64,000 nucleotides of DNA from Bacteroidales bacterium. GTDB lineage: Bacteria; Bacteroidota; Bacteroidia; Bacteroidales; UBA932. Shown here piece by piece: positions 1-9,355 of this stretch. Below the pieces are notes generated by a model that was given only the letters and a program-made list of their open reading frames with translations, was not told the DNA's origin and searched no databases. The stretch's first letter is position 1; every line of letters begins with the position of its first letter. Both the position numbers and the translations under genes were made by a program. The stretch covers positions 37,296 to 101,295 of the forward strand of contig JAFSSE010000022.1 in assembly GCA_017445755.1 (NCBI GenBank). The letters are read 5' to 3'.

Positions 1-1
1 T

Positions 2-601
2 GCCTTTATCCGGGATCTCTACAACACCGTTTCCGCCCGTGAGTATTTCCGGGAGTACATGGAGAGCGGGGACCGCTCAGCCGTCTCGGACGCCCGTCTT
101 TTCCAGAAGATATTCGAGGAGGAGCTGGAGGACAGGGAGGATCTTCTTTCAATCCTCGAAGAGATGAATCTCCTCTGGACGGACGATCTCGGCTATGTCC
201 TCAGGTATGATATAAAATCCCTCGGGAGCATCGCAGAAAAGGGGATATGGACTCTTCCGGACCTCTATACCTCCGAGGAGGACAGCTCCTTCGCAAGGCG
301 GCTGCTGCAGCGGACCTACGGCACCTGCGAGGGCTCTTTCGAGCGGATTTCCGCCAATGTCAGCGGCTGGGAACGAGACCGTCTCTTCGTCCTCGATACG
401 GTTCTGATTTCCATGGGGCTCGCCGAGGCGGAGACCTTCCCGGACATCCCGCTCCGGGTGACCATCAATGAATACGTCGAGCTTACGAAATACTACAGCA
501 CCCCGAAGAGCCGTTCCTTTGTCAACGGACTTCTCGACCGCCTTATCCGGGAGGATATCGCCTCCGGAAAAATAACCAAATCAATCGATTCCAATCAATA
601 A
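2..601 (+). CDS. nusB: Transcription antitermination factor NusB, 3' part (5' end outside window)
   Basis: The frame is open from base 2 and the start lies upstream of the window, so only the last 199 residues are seen. NusB binds boxA RNA with S10 (NusE) and supports rRNA antitermination. The C-terminal part carries the NusB signature: a segment RLFVLDTVLISMGL, then PLRVTINEYVELTKYYST and the end motif SFVNGLLDRL. Bacteroidota NusB proteins are about 300 residues, longer than the E. coli protein, because of an N-terminal extension, which fits the long upstream part here. It is followed after 12 nt by yajC and then ybbR and coaE, the usual order in this phylum. Identification is firm; only the N-terminus is missing. 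Confidence 0.9.
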   Translation, partial: AFIRDLYNTVSAREYFREYMESGDRSAVSDARLFQKIFEEELEDREDLLSILEEMNLLWTDDLGYVLRYDIKSLGSIAEKGIWTLPDLYTSEEDSSFARRLLQRTYGTCEGSFERISANVSGWERDRLFVLDTVLISMGLAEAETFPDIPLRVTINEYVELTKYYSTPKSRSFVNGLLDRLIREDIASGKITKSIDSNQ

Positions 602-613
602 AAACAATTCAAT

Positions 614-931
614 ATGAACGCAATGATGCTTTTACAGGCCACCCAGCCCACCGGCGGCAGTTCCTGGTCCATGTGGATCATGCTGATCCTCATTTTCGTG
701 GTCATGTACTTTTTCATGATCCGCCCTCAGCGCAAGCAGCAGAAGGAGCTCCAGAACTTCCGTAATTCCCTGAAGAAAGGGGACAAGGTAGTTACTGTCG
801 GGGGCATTTACGGAGAAATCGTCGAGGTCAACGAGAAGACCGCCCTCATCAGGGTTGACGGCGACACCAAACTCCGCGTCGACAAGAACGGACTGGTCCG
901 CGATTATTCGACCGACGCACAGCAGCAGTAA
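614..931 (+). CDS. yajC: Preprotein translocase subunit YajC
   Basis: A 105-residue inner-membrane protein that associates with SecDF in the Sec translocase. It has one membrane helix at about residues 20-36 (WIMLILIFVVMYFFMI), immediately followed by the family hallmark RPQRKQQKE, and then a small cytoplasmic domain with KKGDKVVTVGGIYGEI. Length and layout match the family. The first ATG is preferred because the short N-terminal stretch before the helix resembles Bacteroides YajC; ATGs at 623 and 626 are possible. It sits 12 nt behind nusB and just ahead of ybbR, so probably one transcript. Confidence 0.93.
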   Translation: MNAMMLLQATQPTGGSSWSMWIMLILIFVVMYFFMIRPQRKQQKELQNFRNSLKKGDKVVTVGGIYGEIVEVNEKTALIRVDGDTKLRVDKNGLVRDYSTDAQQQ

Positions 932-934
932 GAC

Positions 935-1909
935 GTGGACCCGCTCCGGCGAATAAAGGGTCTCCTGCAACTAGGTACGGGAAGGGATACGGCGGTTCTG
1001 CTTTCATCCCTCCTCGTTGCCTTCGTTATATGGTTGATTTCCAACCTTTCGCAGTCCTATGCCGGGACGCTCTCCGTCCCGGTCATCGCCGAATGTAACA
1101 TTGAGGGCCACGCCAGCGTTTCCGACTCTCCAGCGATGGCTGTCGCCCGCTGCCATGCTTCCGGAAGCGCCCTCCTCAAGAACCGGAACCGTTCCGGTCG
1201 GAAACCCGTCAGGGTGAGCATCGACCGCTCTGACCTCCGCCAGACCGGACCGGAGGAGTTCTGCCTGACCGGATCTGCGATGAACGCCTATGTAAATGCG
1301 ATTTTCGGGAGCGGTGCGACGGTGGATGCCTTTATCTCCGATTCGCTGTTCTTTCGCTTTCCATACATGAACAACAGGAAGGTTCCGGTGGAACCGGTCC
1401 AGGATCTCCGCTTCAGGGACGAGTATATGCTGACCGCCCCGTTATCCGTAGTTCCCGATTCCATCACGGTTTACGGCGAGGAAGCCAGAATAGGCGGAAT
1501 CGACCGCGTATATACCTCAGCCCTCAATCTTTACGACCTTCATGAGAGCCAGAGCGGTACCCTTCGGCTTGGCCGGATCAAGGGGGTCCGCTTCTCCCAG
1601 GACGAGGTGGCCTATTCCATTGACATTTCCCGCTATGTGGAGATTGCATCTACGGTCCAGATCGAGGTCTGGAACGCCCCCGCCGGGAAAAATCTCCAGG
1701 TATATCCCTCGACCGCCGAGGTCGTCTTCCGCTGCAAATTCCCGCTCCGGCGGGACCCTTCGGATGCCTTCCGGCTCTACGTGGATTACCGCGATTTCAC
1801 CTCATCCCTGACGGGCCGCTGCGTCCCGCGTATCCTTAAACTTCCCTCCGGGGTCATCGATGTCCGGGTTACTCCGGAAGTCGTCGACTGCGTTCTCGAA
1901 GAGCAATGA
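935..1909 (+). CDS. YbbR-like (CdaR-type) membrane-anchored protein
   Basis: A 324-residue protein starting with GTG, 3 nt after the yajC stop; no in-frame ATG comes before the membrane helix. An N-terminal helix at about residues 19-37 (TAVLLSSLLVAFVIWLISN) anchors a long extracytoplasmic part with repeated YbbR-like beta domains (for example the segment around VPVEPVQDLRFRDEY and PDSITVYGE). YbbR/CdaR proteins regulate the diadenylate cyclase CdaA in Firmicutes; in Bacteroidota the family is conserved beside coaE, but its role is less clear. It overlaps coaE by 4 nt, so translation is probably coupled. The family call is good; the function is inferred. Confidence 0.8.
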   Translation: MDPLRRIKGLLQLGTGRDTAVLLSSLLVAFVIWLISNLSQSYAGTLSVPVIAECNIEGHASVSDSPAMAVARCHASGSALLKNRNRSGRKPVRVSIDRSDLRQTGPEEFCLTGSAMNAYVNAIFGSGATVDAFISDSLFFRFPYMNNRKVPVEPVQDLRFRDEYMLTAPLSVVPDSITVYGEEARIGGIDRVYTSALNLYDLHESQSGTLRLGRIKGVRFSQDEVAYSIDISRYVEIASTVQIEVWNAPAGKNLQVYPSTAEVVFRCKFPLRRDPSDAFRLYVDYRDFTSSLTGRCVPRILKLPSGVIDVRVTPEVVDCVLEEQ

Positions 1910-2511
1910 AAACGCTCCTTCTGACCGGTCCCATAGGTAGCGGCAAGTCCGCAGTTTCCGCCCTGCTCCGGGAGCGGGGCGTTGCCGTATATGATTCTGA
2001 CTCGAGGGCTAAACTCCTTTATGAAACCGACCCTGAGCTGCTTCCGGCTGTGGAAAAGGCACTTGGGAGAAGTTTCCGCCGAAGGGGTGTTTTCTCCCGG
2101 AAGGCCCTTTCAAACGTGGTCTTTTCCGACCCGGAGAAACTCTCCATCCTCGAGGGTGTGGTCCATCCGGCGGTCCGGGAGGATTTCCTTCGCTGGAGGG
2201 ACGGGATAAGCTACCCCTCATGGCCTCATGGGGCCGGGCCCTTCGTGGTTATGGAGTCCGCAATCGCCCTTTCGAAACCCCTTTTCCGGGACCTCTTTGA
2301 CGGTGTCATCATGGTTGAGGCCCCTCTGGAGGAAAGGGTTCGGCGAATTGTCGCGAGGGATGGAGTTTCGGAGGAGGAGGCCCTCCGCCGCATCTCCCTC
2401 CAGAATTTCGACCCTTCCCTTGCCGACCTCCTTATCGTCAACGACGCTTCCCCCGACGACCTTATTCCCAAAGTTGAGTTTATTCTTTCATGGAATTATC
2501 TTAAAGATTAA
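1906..2511 (+). CDS. coaE: Dephospho-CoA kinase
   Basis: Catalyses the last step of coenzyme A synthesis, ATP-dependent phosphorylation of the 3'-OH of dephospho-CoA. The N-terminus carries a clear P-loop, GPIGSGKSAV, followed by YDSDSRAKLLYE (the substrate-side DSD motif) and later the lid region VRRIVARDGVSEEEALRRI. At 201 residues it matches the family (E. coli, 206). Its ATG overlaps the last codons of the upstream ybbR-like gene by 4 nt. A promoter for the next gene overlaps its very end. Confidence 0.93.
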   Translation: MKTLLLTGPIGSGKSAVSALLRERGVAVYDSDSRAKLLYETDPELLPAVEKALGRSFRRRGVFSRKALSNVVFSDPEKLSILEGVVHPAVREDFLRWRDGISYPSWPHGAGPFVVMESAIALSKPLFRDLFDGVIMVEAPLEERVRRIVARDGVSEEEALRRISLQNFDPSLADLLIVNDASPDDLIPKVEFILSWNYLKD

Positions 2512-2512
2512 T

Positions 2513-2520
2513 TATATTTG
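2513..2520 (+). promoter_or_regulatory. Bacteroidota -7 element (TATATTTG) for the DUF5606 gene
   Basis: TATATTTG fits the phylum consensus TAnnTTTG and lies 20 nt before the ATG at 2541. The -33 region is weak (TTTC at 2486-2489). It overlaps the end of coaE, so it probably gives a separate transcript for the DUF5606-rimO unit. Confidence 0.6.
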
Positions 2521-2540
2521 CAAGAATTAATATCATAAAA

Positions 2541-2972
2541 ATGAAAACAGATCTTTCGAAAATCCTTTCGGTGTCCGGCCAGCACGGACTTTACAATTAT
2601 ATCGCCCAGGCCCGAAGCGGAGCTGTCGTCGAGTCCCTCGAAGACAAGAGCCGCAGAGTATTTGATCTCAAGAGCCGTATCACCTCCCTAGCAGACATTT
2701 CCATCTATACGATGGACGCCGAGGTGAAACTCCGGGAAGTTTTCCTGAAGATGCACGAGGTCCTCGGAGAGACTCCCGCCCCCTCGCCCAAGGCCCCGGT
2801 TGCCGAGATTAAGGCCGTTTTCGAGAAGGCCCTCCCCGATTATGATCCCGACCGCTTCTATGTTTCCCATATGAAGAAAGTCGTCGAATGGTATAACGAG
2901 ATACTGAAATTCGCTTCCTTCGATTTCACTGATCCGGAAGGGGAAGAGGCAGAGGAAGCAGCCGCGGAATAA
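2541..2972 (+). CDS. DUF5606 family protein
   Basis: A 143-residue soluble protein with no signal peptide or membrane helix. The N-terminal 75 residues (DLSKILSVSGQHGLYNYIAQ, then RVFDLKSRITSLADISIYT) are the conserved DUF5606 core found throughout Bacteroidota; the C-terminus is acidic (EGEEAEEAAAE). The first half could be an SH3-like RNA- or protein-binding fold, but no biochemical function is established as far as I know. It is followed after 4 nt by rimO with an AAAGG-like ribosome site between them, so the two are probably co-transcribed. Confidence 0.8.
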   Translation: MKTDLSKILSVSGQHGLYNYIAQARSGAVVESLEDKSRRVFDLKSRITSLADISIYTMDAEVKLREVFLKMHEVLGETPAPSPKAPVAEIKAVFEKALPDYDPDRFYVSHMKKVVEWYNEILKFASFDFTDPEGEEAEEAAAE

Positions 2973-2976
2973 AGGT

Positions 2977-4299
2977 ATGCAGACCCTGCAGGTAATTGTC
3001 CTTGGGTGTTCCAAGAACACAGTCGATACGGAGCACCTGCTCTCCCAGGTCCGGGACCGTTTTGAATTAGTTCCGGAAGGGGAGGACCGCCCGGTAGATT
3101 ACCTGCTCATAGATACCTGCGGATTCATAGGTGACGCCAAGGAGCAGTCGATAGAGACTATCCTTTCGGCCGCTGAGGCGAAAAAAGCGGGGAAGGTCGG
3201 CAAACTGGTGGTTTTCGGCTGCCTCTCGGAGCGGTACCCCTCAGAGCTCCCGGAGCTTATTCCGGAAGTTGACCTCTGGTTCGGAGCCAGGGACTTTGAC
3301 CCCCTCGTGAGGGCGCTCGGATGTACCCCGGATCCGTCCAGGAACCATCTCAGGGTCCGCTATGACTCCCACCACCCGTATGCCTTCCTGAAGATTTCCG
3401 AGGGCTGCGACAGGCGGTGTTCGTACTGCGCCATCCCGCTTATCCGGGGACCTCACCGTTCAGTTCCCCTTGAAGTGCTTGTAAAGGAGGCGGAAACGCT
3501 TGCCTCCGAGGGAGTTAAAGAGCTTGTTCTGATTGCCCAGGATACTACCTGCTACGGGCTTGACCTCTACCGGAAAAGGATGCTCGCGGAACTTCTACGC
3601 CGGCTTTCAGCCATAGAGGGTATCCGCCGCATCCGAATCCATTATTCATATCCGGACGATTTCCCGGAGGATGTCCTCGACGAGATGGCGTCCAATCCGA
3701 AAATCTGCCGCTATCTGGACCTTCCTCTCCAGCATATTTCCGATTCTGTCCTTAAGAACATGCGCCGCCATATTGACGGGGAGGGGACCCGCGCCATTAT
3801 CCGCAGAATGAGGGAAAAGGTCCCGGGGCTCGCCCTTCGGACCACCCTTATCGTAGGACACCCCGGAGAGGGTCGGAAGGAGTTCCGGGAGCTGCTGGAT
3901 TTTGTCGAAGAAACCCGCTTCGACCGCCTCGGCTGCTTTGCCTATTCCGAAGAGGAGGGAACTTACGGGGCGGAGCATTTTACGGACAGCGTCACGCCGC
4001 GGACGAAACAATCCCGCCTGAAGCGGCTTATGGAGCTTCAGCGTGGCATTTCCTTTGCTGCTAATTCCGAGAGGGTCGGAACGGAAACCGACGTGCTCGT
4101 GGATGATTTCGTGGACGGGTGCTTCGTCTGCCGGAGCGAATACGAAAGCCCGGAAGTTGACGGGGAAATCCTCGTTAAGTATGACGAGGCCGCATTCGGG
4201 GGAGTGGAACCATACTCCTTTGTCGGCGAATTCCTCCACGTACGCATCACGGCCGCCGATGAATACGACCTGATTGCGGAACTATCTAAAAACCAATGA
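2977..4299 (+). CDS. rimO: Ribosomal protein S12 methylthiotransferase RimO
   Basis: A radical-SAM methylthiotransferase that modifies Asp88/89 of ribosomal protein S12. The N-terminal UPF0004 domain starts with LGCSKNTVDTEHLL and contains the cluster cysteines of DTCGFI and FGCLSERY; the radical-SAM domain carries CDRRCSYCAIPLIRG (CxxxCxxC). The C-terminus is a TRAM domain. The 440-residue length is normal. The DTEHLL motif and S12-type architecture separate it from MiaB. Its stop overlaps the next start as ATGA. Confidence 0.93.
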   Translation: MQTLQVIVLGCSKNTVDTEHLLSQVRDRFELVPEGEDRPVDYLLIDTCGFIGDAKEQSIETILSAAEAKKAGKVGKLVVFGCLSERYPSELPELIPEVDLWFGARDFDPLVRALGCTPDPSRNHLRVRYDSHHPYAFLKISEGCDRRCSYCAIPLIRGPHRSVPLEVLVKEAETLASEGVKELVLIAQDTTCYGLDLYRKRMLAELLRRLSAIEGIRRIRIHYSYPDDFPEDVLDEMASNPKICRYLDLPLQHISDSVLKNMRRHIDGEGTRAIIRRMREKVPGLALRTTLIVGHPGEGRKEFRELLDFVEETRFDRLGCFAYSEEEGTYGAEHFTDSVTPRTKQSRLKRLMELQRGISFAANSERVGTETDVLVDDFVDGCFVCRSEYESPEVDGEILVKYDEAAFGGVEPYSFVGEFLHVRITAADEYDLIAELSKNQ

Positions 4300-5237
4300 T
4301 TATGAAACGTTTATCCATACTTTTCGTCGCAGCTTCAATCTTGCTCGTCGCCTCCTGCTCTCCGGAGACGTTTTCGATGAATATCGAGATGCGCTATCCC
4401 TCCCGTTCCGGTATAGACCTGACCCGGAAGTCGATGGCGGTTGTCGCAGTTGACAGCGGAGACGCTTCCGACACGACTTTCATGAGTGCCGTCGCAGAGG
4501 GCTTCGCCACCAAGATGGAGGAAGAGTATTACGGCGGAAAGAGCGTCATCGATATCTACCGGGTCCCGTCAATAAGCGGCTCCAGTGTGAAATCCTTCGC
4601 CCAGGACCTTATAATGGACACAAACCGGGACGTAGTCTTCCTTTTCGACCGGACCGAGTTCGGAGGGATTGCTACGGGTGACCGTAAGCAGAACCGCCTG
4701 GCGACCAATCCGGACTCCGCCTATATTACGGATGCCGCCCTTCCTTTCCGTCTCAAGATGTCCGTTTACAATTCCCTGGACACCCTGGATAAGGTTTATT
4801 CCTATTCCGGCGCCTCGTCGGTCCGCTGCAATGTCTATAACGACGGAACTTCCACGGCGGTAGAAAGGAATATCTGGGACAGTTCGGTCTCCGAGGCCGT
4901 GAAGGTGGGTTCCAGGGCAGCAGCCAACTTCCTGAATACCTGGAAAACGGAGACATATACCTTCTACTATTTCGAGACGCTCTCATCCGACTGGGACGAG
5001 GCCTCGCAGGCCGCGTACGAGTACCGCTGGACCGATGCCGTCAGGAAATGGACGTCCATCTTCAAGAATTCCAGCGATTCCAGGAAAAAGGCCTGCGCCG
5101 CATATGACATAGCGACAGCGTGTTATATGCTCGAGGAATATCCCCTCGCCCTTCAGTGGCTGGACATGGCGGACTCCCTATGCTCGCTGAGTCTTTCCCC
5201 GGGGCTCAGGAAGCGCATTAACAGCAGAATCCAATAA
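4296..5237 (+). CDS. Lipoprotein with a TPR-like C-terminus (DUF6340-like)
   Basis: A 313-residue lipoprotein. The signal peptide ends in a lipobox (ILLVASC), so the mature protein is anchored in the envelope. The central part (KSMAVVAVDSGD...TFMSAVAEGFATKMEE) resembles Bacteroidota proteins placed in DUF6340, and the last 85 residues form helical repeats (AAYEYRWTDAVRKWTSIF, ATACYMLEEYPLALQWLDMA) like tetratricopeptide repeats. It starts in the rimO stop (ATGA); an ATG at 4302 is an alternative. The family assignment is from memory of the pattern and the function is unknown. Confidence 0.65.
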   Translation: MIMKRLSILFVAASILLVASCSPETFSMNIEMRYPSRSGIDLTRKSMAVVAVDSGDASDTTFMSAVAEGFATKMEEEYYGGKSVIDIYRVPSISGSSVKSFAQDLIMDTNRDVVFLFDRTEFGGIATGDRKQNRLATNPDSAYITDAALPFRLKMSVYNSLDTLDKVYSYSGASSVRCNVYNDGTSTAVERNIWDSSVSEAVKVGSRAAANFLNTWKTETYTFYYFETLSSDWDEASQAAYEYRWTDAVRKWTSIFKNSSDSRKKACAAYDIATACYMLEEYPLALQWLDMADSLCSLSLSPGLRKRINSRIQ

Positions 5238-5248
5238 CATTAACTCAT

Positions 5249-6868
5249 ATGGCCAATAATTACAAGGACAACGAATTCGACGTCATTATCGTCGGTGGCG
5301 GCATCACCGGAGCGGGTACGGCCCGCGACTGTGCGATGCGCGGCCTGAAGGTCCTCCTTATCGAGCGCCATGACATAGCAACCGGAGCCACTGGCCGAAA
5401 TCACGGCCTTCTCCACTCCGGAGCCCGTTATGCCGTGACCGACAAGGAGTCCGCGACAGAATGTATCGAAGAAAACATGATTCTGAGGCGGATTGCACGC
5501 CACTGTGTTGACGAGACGGAAGGTTTCTTCATCACCCTTCCGGAAGACGACCTCGATTACCAGAAAAAGTTTGTTGAATCCTGCCTCGCGGCGGGGATCA
5601 GCGCTGAAGTCATCGATCCGAAGGACGCCATCCGTATGGAGCCCTCGGTGAATCCCGACCTTATCGGGGCGGTCAAGGTACCGGACGGCAGCGTGGATCC
5701 GTTCCGCCTCTGCGCGGCAAATATGCTTGATGCCAAGCTGCATGGGGCGAAAATACTTGTATATACGGAAGTTACCTCCTTTATAAAGGAAGGCGATACG
5801 GTCCGTGGAGTAAAGGTCGTCGATACGAAGACGGGCCAGGAGGCAGAGTATTATGCCCCTGTCACGGTCAATGCGGCGGGCATCTGGGGCCATGGAATAG
5901 CGGCGATGGCGGGTGCGAATATCGGGATGTTCCCGGCGAAGGGAGCCCTTCTGATTTTTGCGCACAGGGTCAACAGCATCGTCATAAACCGCTGCCGCAA
6001 GCCGGCCAATGCGGATATTCTTGTCCCGGGCGACACGGTCTGCGTCATCGGAACCACCTCCACGAAGGTGCCCTTTGAAGAGTGTGACAACATGCATGTC
6101 ACTCCGGACGAGGTCGATCTCCTCCTGACCGAAGGAGCGAAGCTCGCCCCCTCCCTCGCTTCCACCCGTATCCTCAGGGCCTATGCAGGTGTCCGGCCGC
6201 TCGTCAGCGCCGACAACGATCCCTCCGGACGTAATATCAGCCGCGGTATCGTCTGCCTCGATCATGAGACCCGCGACGGCATCAAGGGCTTTGTCAGTAT
6301 TACCGGCGGCAAGCTGATGACCTACCGGCTCATGGCCGAGCAGGCGACGGACGTGGTCTGCCGGAAGCTGGGTATCGACCGCTCCTGCGAGACCGCCGTA
6401 ATTCCTCTTCCCGGCTCCGAAGGCGGGAAGACCGAGGAGGTCTCCAAGAAGATCTGGGCGGCTCCGACTACAGCCCAGAAGGCGTCGGCCGGACGGGCCG
6501 GGACCCGCGCCAGGGGGATATCCTTCGACAACTCCGTCGATGCGGCCCTTGTCTGCGAGTGCGAGGAAGTCTCCGTCGGGGAGGTTAAATCCGCGATAGA
6601 GAACCTTGAGGTCCATAATCTCGTGGATCTTCGCCGCCGCACCCGCGTCGGCATGGGAACCTGCCAGGGTGAGCTCTGCGCCTGCCGCGCAGCCGGACTT
6701 CTCGGGAAGGCCCATGGCTGCACCGAGAGGGCGGAGAAGGACCTTCGCTCGTTCATGAACGAACGCTGGAAGGGCATGTACCCGATCGCCTGGGGCAATA
6801 CGCTCCGCGAGGCGGATTATACCCAGTGGGTTTATAACCAGGTACTTGGATTTAATGTGGAGGAATAG
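5249..6868 (+). CDS. glpA: Anaerobic glycerol-3-phosphate dehydrogenase, FAD subunit A
   Basis: Catalytic flavoprotein of the GlpABC complex, which oxidises sn-glycerol 3-phosphate to dihydroxyacetone phosphate and passes electrons towards menaquinone. The N-terminus has the dinucleotide-binding motif VIIVGGGITGAGTARD, followed by the DAO-type GATGRNHGLLHSGARY. The C-terminal 110 residues carry a BFD-like [2Fe-2S] domain with VCECEEVSVGEV and CQGELCACR. At 539 residues it matches E. coli GlpA (about 540). Gaps of 3 and 14 nt to glpB and glpC show one operon. No glycerol kinase or facilitator gene is in the window. Confidence 0.93.
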   Translation: MANNYKDNEFDVIIVGGGITGAGTARDCAMRGLKVLLIERHDIATGATGRNHGLLHSGARYAVTDKESATECIEENMILRRIARHCVDETEGFFITLPEDDLDYQKKFVESCLAAGISAEVIDPKDAIRMEPSVNPDLIGAVKVPDGSVDPFRLCAANMLDAKLHGAKILVYTEVTSFIKEGDTVRGVKVVDTKTGQEAEYYAPVTVNAAGIWGHGIAAMAGANIGMFPAKGALLIFAHRVNSIVINRCRKPANADILVPGDTVCVIGTTSTKVPFEECDNMHVTPDEVDLLLTEGAKLAPSLASTRILRAYAGVRPLVSADNDPSGRNISRGIVCLDHETRDGIKGFVSITGGKLMTYRLMAEQATDVVCRKLGIDRSCETAVIPLPGSEGGKTEEVSKKIWAAPTTAQKASAGRAGTRARGISFDNSVDAALVCECEEVSVGEVKSAIENLEVHNLVDLRRRTRVGMGTCQGELCACRAAGLLGKAHGCTERAEKDLRSFMNERWKGMYPIAWGNTLREADYTQWVYNQVLGFNVEE

Positions 6869-6871
6869 CAT

Positions 6872-8071
6872 ATGAAATTTGATACTGTCATAATCGGAGG
6901 CGGTCTTGCCGGACTCACAGCCGGCCTCCGGCTCCAGCAGAAGGGAAAAAGTGTCGCTATTGTCAGCGCGGGTCAGAATGCCCTCCACTTTTCCTCCGGT
7001 ACTTTCGGCGTCCTGAACGAAGGGGCTGAAATTCCGGAAAACCACCCTTACATGAAACTGAATCTCGAGGGATATCTCGCCGAGGTGATACCCTTCTTCG
7101 CTTCCGCAGGTGTCGTGCTGAAAGGGAATCCCCTTAAGAACTCCTGGCGGATAACTCCGATGGGAAAGCGCCAGGAGGCCCGTTTCTTCATGGAAGATGC
7201 TGATCCTCTTGAGGGAAAGGATACCCTTATCGGGAAGAAGGCCCTTGTCGTCTCCTTCCCGGGCTTCCTCGATTTCAACACCTCTTTCCTCGCCGCCTCC
7301 CTGGAGAAATCCGGAACGGCTGTGAGGATCGAGCTGCTTGCCCTTCCCGAAATGGACCGGCTCCGCGAAAACCCCAGCGAAATGCGCTCGGTCAATGTCG
7401 CGAGGGTCATGGACAGGGCCTGGAACAAGGTTGTCAGCGAGGTGAAACTTCTCCTGAAGGGGGAGGACGTAATTGTTCTGCCCCAGGTCTTCGGACTTAA
7501 GGACAGCGCCATCGTTTCGGCTATCCGGGAGTCCTTCGACCAGAAGGTGCTCTTTGTCGGGACCATGCCCCCGTCAGTCCCCGGAATGAGGACGCAGATG
7601 AAGTTGAAACAGAGCTTCGAGGCCGCCGGAGGAACCTTCCTTATGGGCGACGAGGTCCTTTCTGCTGAGATTTCATCGGAAAGGGTCGTATCCGTAAAGA
7701 CCCGTAATCTCGGTGACCATGCCCTCGAGGCCGACGCTTTCATCCTCGCCTCGGGCTCCTACTTCTCAAAGGGGCTTTCCGCAACTACGGAAGAGGTATT
7801 TGAGCCCCTTTTCGGACTGGATGTCAACTTCAGCGAGGGCCGCTCCTCGTGGTATGACGCCGATTTCTATTCGGCCCAGCCCTTCAATAATTTCGGTGTC
7901 ATGACTGACGAGAAATTCCGGGCCCTCAAGGAAGGGAAGCCGGTTTTGAACCTCTATGCCGCCGGCTCGGTGCTCGGTGGGGCGGATGCCCTCCGGCTCG
8001 GCTGCGGCGCCGGGGTCGCCATCCTTTCCGGCCTTGCCGTCGCCGATGCTATTGCCCCTGAATCCAAATAG
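6872..8071 (+). CDS. glpB: Anaerobic glycerol-3-phosphate dehydrogenase subunit B
   Basis: A 399-residue flavoprotein of the GlpABC complex, thought to link GlpA to the membrane subunit GlpC. It opens with the FAD-binding motif TVIIGGGLAGLTAGLRLQQ and ends with the second FAD contact region (YAAGSVLGGADALRLGCG). Its length is close to the family norm (about 420). It lies 3 nt after glpA and 14 nt before glpC, which settles the assignment against other succinate-dehydrogenase-like flavoproteins. Confidence 0.9.
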   Translation: MKFDTVIIGGGLAGLTAGLRLQQKGKSVAIVSAGQNALHFSSGTFGVLNEGAEIPENHPYMKLNLEGYLAEVIPFFASAGVVLKGNPLKNSWRITPMGKRQEARFFMEDADPLEGKDTLIGKKALVVSFPGFLDFNTSFLAASLEKSGTAVRIELLALPEMDRLRENPSEMRSVNVARVMDRAWNKVVSEVKLLLKGEDVIVLPQVFGLKDSAIVSAIRESFDQKVLFVGTMPPSVPGMRTQMKLKQSFEAAGGTFLMGDEVLSAEISSERVVSVKTRNLGDHALEADAFILASGSYFSKGLSATTEEVFEPLFGLDVNFSEGRSSWYDADFYSAQPFNNFGVMTDEKFRALKEGKPVLNLYAAGSVLGGADALRLGCGAGVAILSGLAVADAIAPESK

Positions 8072-8085
8072 TGGAGGAATGAACC

Positions 8086-9336
8086 ATGAAAATGCAAGAA
8101 TATACGCTCAGCGCCCATAATTTTGAAGAGTGCATGAAATGTACGGTCTGCACGGCTTACTGCCCTGTGGTTCCGGCCAATCCCCACTATCCCGGCCCGA
8201 AACAGGCCGGACCCGACGGGGAGCGCCTCCGTCTGAAGGATCCTTATTTCTTCGACGAGATGCTTAAATACTGCCTCAACTGCAAACGCTGCGAGGTCGC
8301 CTGTCCTTCGGGGGTCAATGTCGCGGACATTATCCAGTCCGCCCGTATCCGTTACTCCAAGTCGAAGCCGAAGCTTCGCGACCGGATTCTCGCCTCTACG
8401 GATTTCATGGGAACGGCAGCCCGTCCCTTCGCACCCCTTGTCAACGCGGTGACAGGACTCGGCATCACCAAGTCCGTCCTCGACGCCACCATGGCGATTG
8501 ACCGCCACCGCACCTTCCCGAAATATGCCGGGAAGAGCTTTGAGGGCTGGTTCAAGCGCAATGCCGCCGCTTCCCAGGAGCAGTTCAAGGAGAAGGTCGC
8601 CTATTTCCACGGCTGCTATGTGAATTACAATTATCCCCAGCTCGGAAAGGACCTCGTCGCCCTCATGAATGCCCTCGGCTTCGGGGTCGAACTCCTTGAC
8701 AAGGAGAAGTGCTGCGGAGTTGCGATGATTGCCAACGGGATGTATGACGGGGCCAGGAAACATGCCGCCCATAACGAAAAAGTCCTCGGAAAGGCCGCCT
8801 CTTCGGGCCGTAAGATCCTGACAACCTCCACGACCTGTACCTTTACCATGAGGGACGAGTATCGGGAGCTTCTCGATGTGGACAATTCCTCCTATCGCGA
8901 CAATCTCCTTATCGCTACGAAGTTCATTTATGAGAAAGTGAACAGCGGAGAGGTGAAACTCGTCTTCCGTAAGGACTATAAGGCGAAGATTGCATACCAT
9001 ACGCCCTGCCACATGGAAAAACTCGGCTGGGGCGTCTTCTCTACGGGACTCCTTAAGATGATTCCCGGAGCGGAGTTTACCATTCTGGACTCGAACTGCT
9101 GCGGTATTGCCGGAACATACGGTTTCAAGAAGGAGAACTATGCCGTCTCGCAGGAGATTGGGAAGCCCCTTTTCGACCAGATTGCCCGCATTGCTCCGGA
9201 AGTGGTCGCCTGCGACTGCGAGACCTGTAAATGGCAGATCGAGATGTCCACCGGACTCCCGGTCAAAAACCCCGTTTCCATCCTCGCCGAAGCCCTCGAC
9301 CTCGAAGCAACTGCTAAATTAAATCAACATGAATAA
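8086..9336 (+). CDS. glpC: Anaerobic glycerol-3-phosphate dehydrogenase, Fe-S subunit C
   Basis: Membrane-associated iron-sulfur subunit that passes electrons from GlpAB to the quinone pool. The N-terminal half has two ferredoxin-type clusters: CMKCTVCTAYCPVVPANP and CLNCKRCEVACPSG. The C-terminal half has two cysteine-rich CCG domains (KCCGVAMIANGMYDGA and NCCGIAGTYGF) plus CDCETCKW. At 416 residues it is slightly longer than E. coli GlpC (396). The stop at 9334-9336 overlaps an upstream ATG (9329) of the alpha-galactosidase gene, so that gene may be co-expressed. Confidence 0.92.
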   Translation: MKMQEYTLSAHNFEECMKCTVCTAYCPVVPANPHYPGPKQAGPDGERLRLKDPYFFDEMLKYCLNCKRCEVACPSGVNVADIIQSARIRYSKSKPKLRDRILASTDFMGTAARPFAPLVNAVTGLGITKSVLDATMAIDRHRTFPKYAGKSFEGWFKRNAAASQEQFKEKVAYFHGCYVNYNYPQLGKDLVALMNALGFGVELLDKEKCCGVAMIANGMYDGARKHAAHNEKVLGKAASSGRKILTTSTTCTFTMRDEYRELLDVDNSSYRDNLLIATKFIYEKVNSGEVKLVFRKDYKAKIAYHTPCHMEKLGWGVFSTGLLKMIPGAEFTILDSNCCGIAGTYGFKKENYAVSQEIGKPLFDQIARIAPEVVACDCETCKWQIEMSTGLPVKNPVSILAEALDLEATAKLNQHE

Positions 9337-9355
9337 AATAAGCTGTTGTTTTATA

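Noticed and set aside
5240-7045. 601-codon open frame antisense to glpA
   Set aside because: It lies opposite a clear enzyme gene and its composition is that expected from reading biased codons backwards. No domain or ribosome site is seen.
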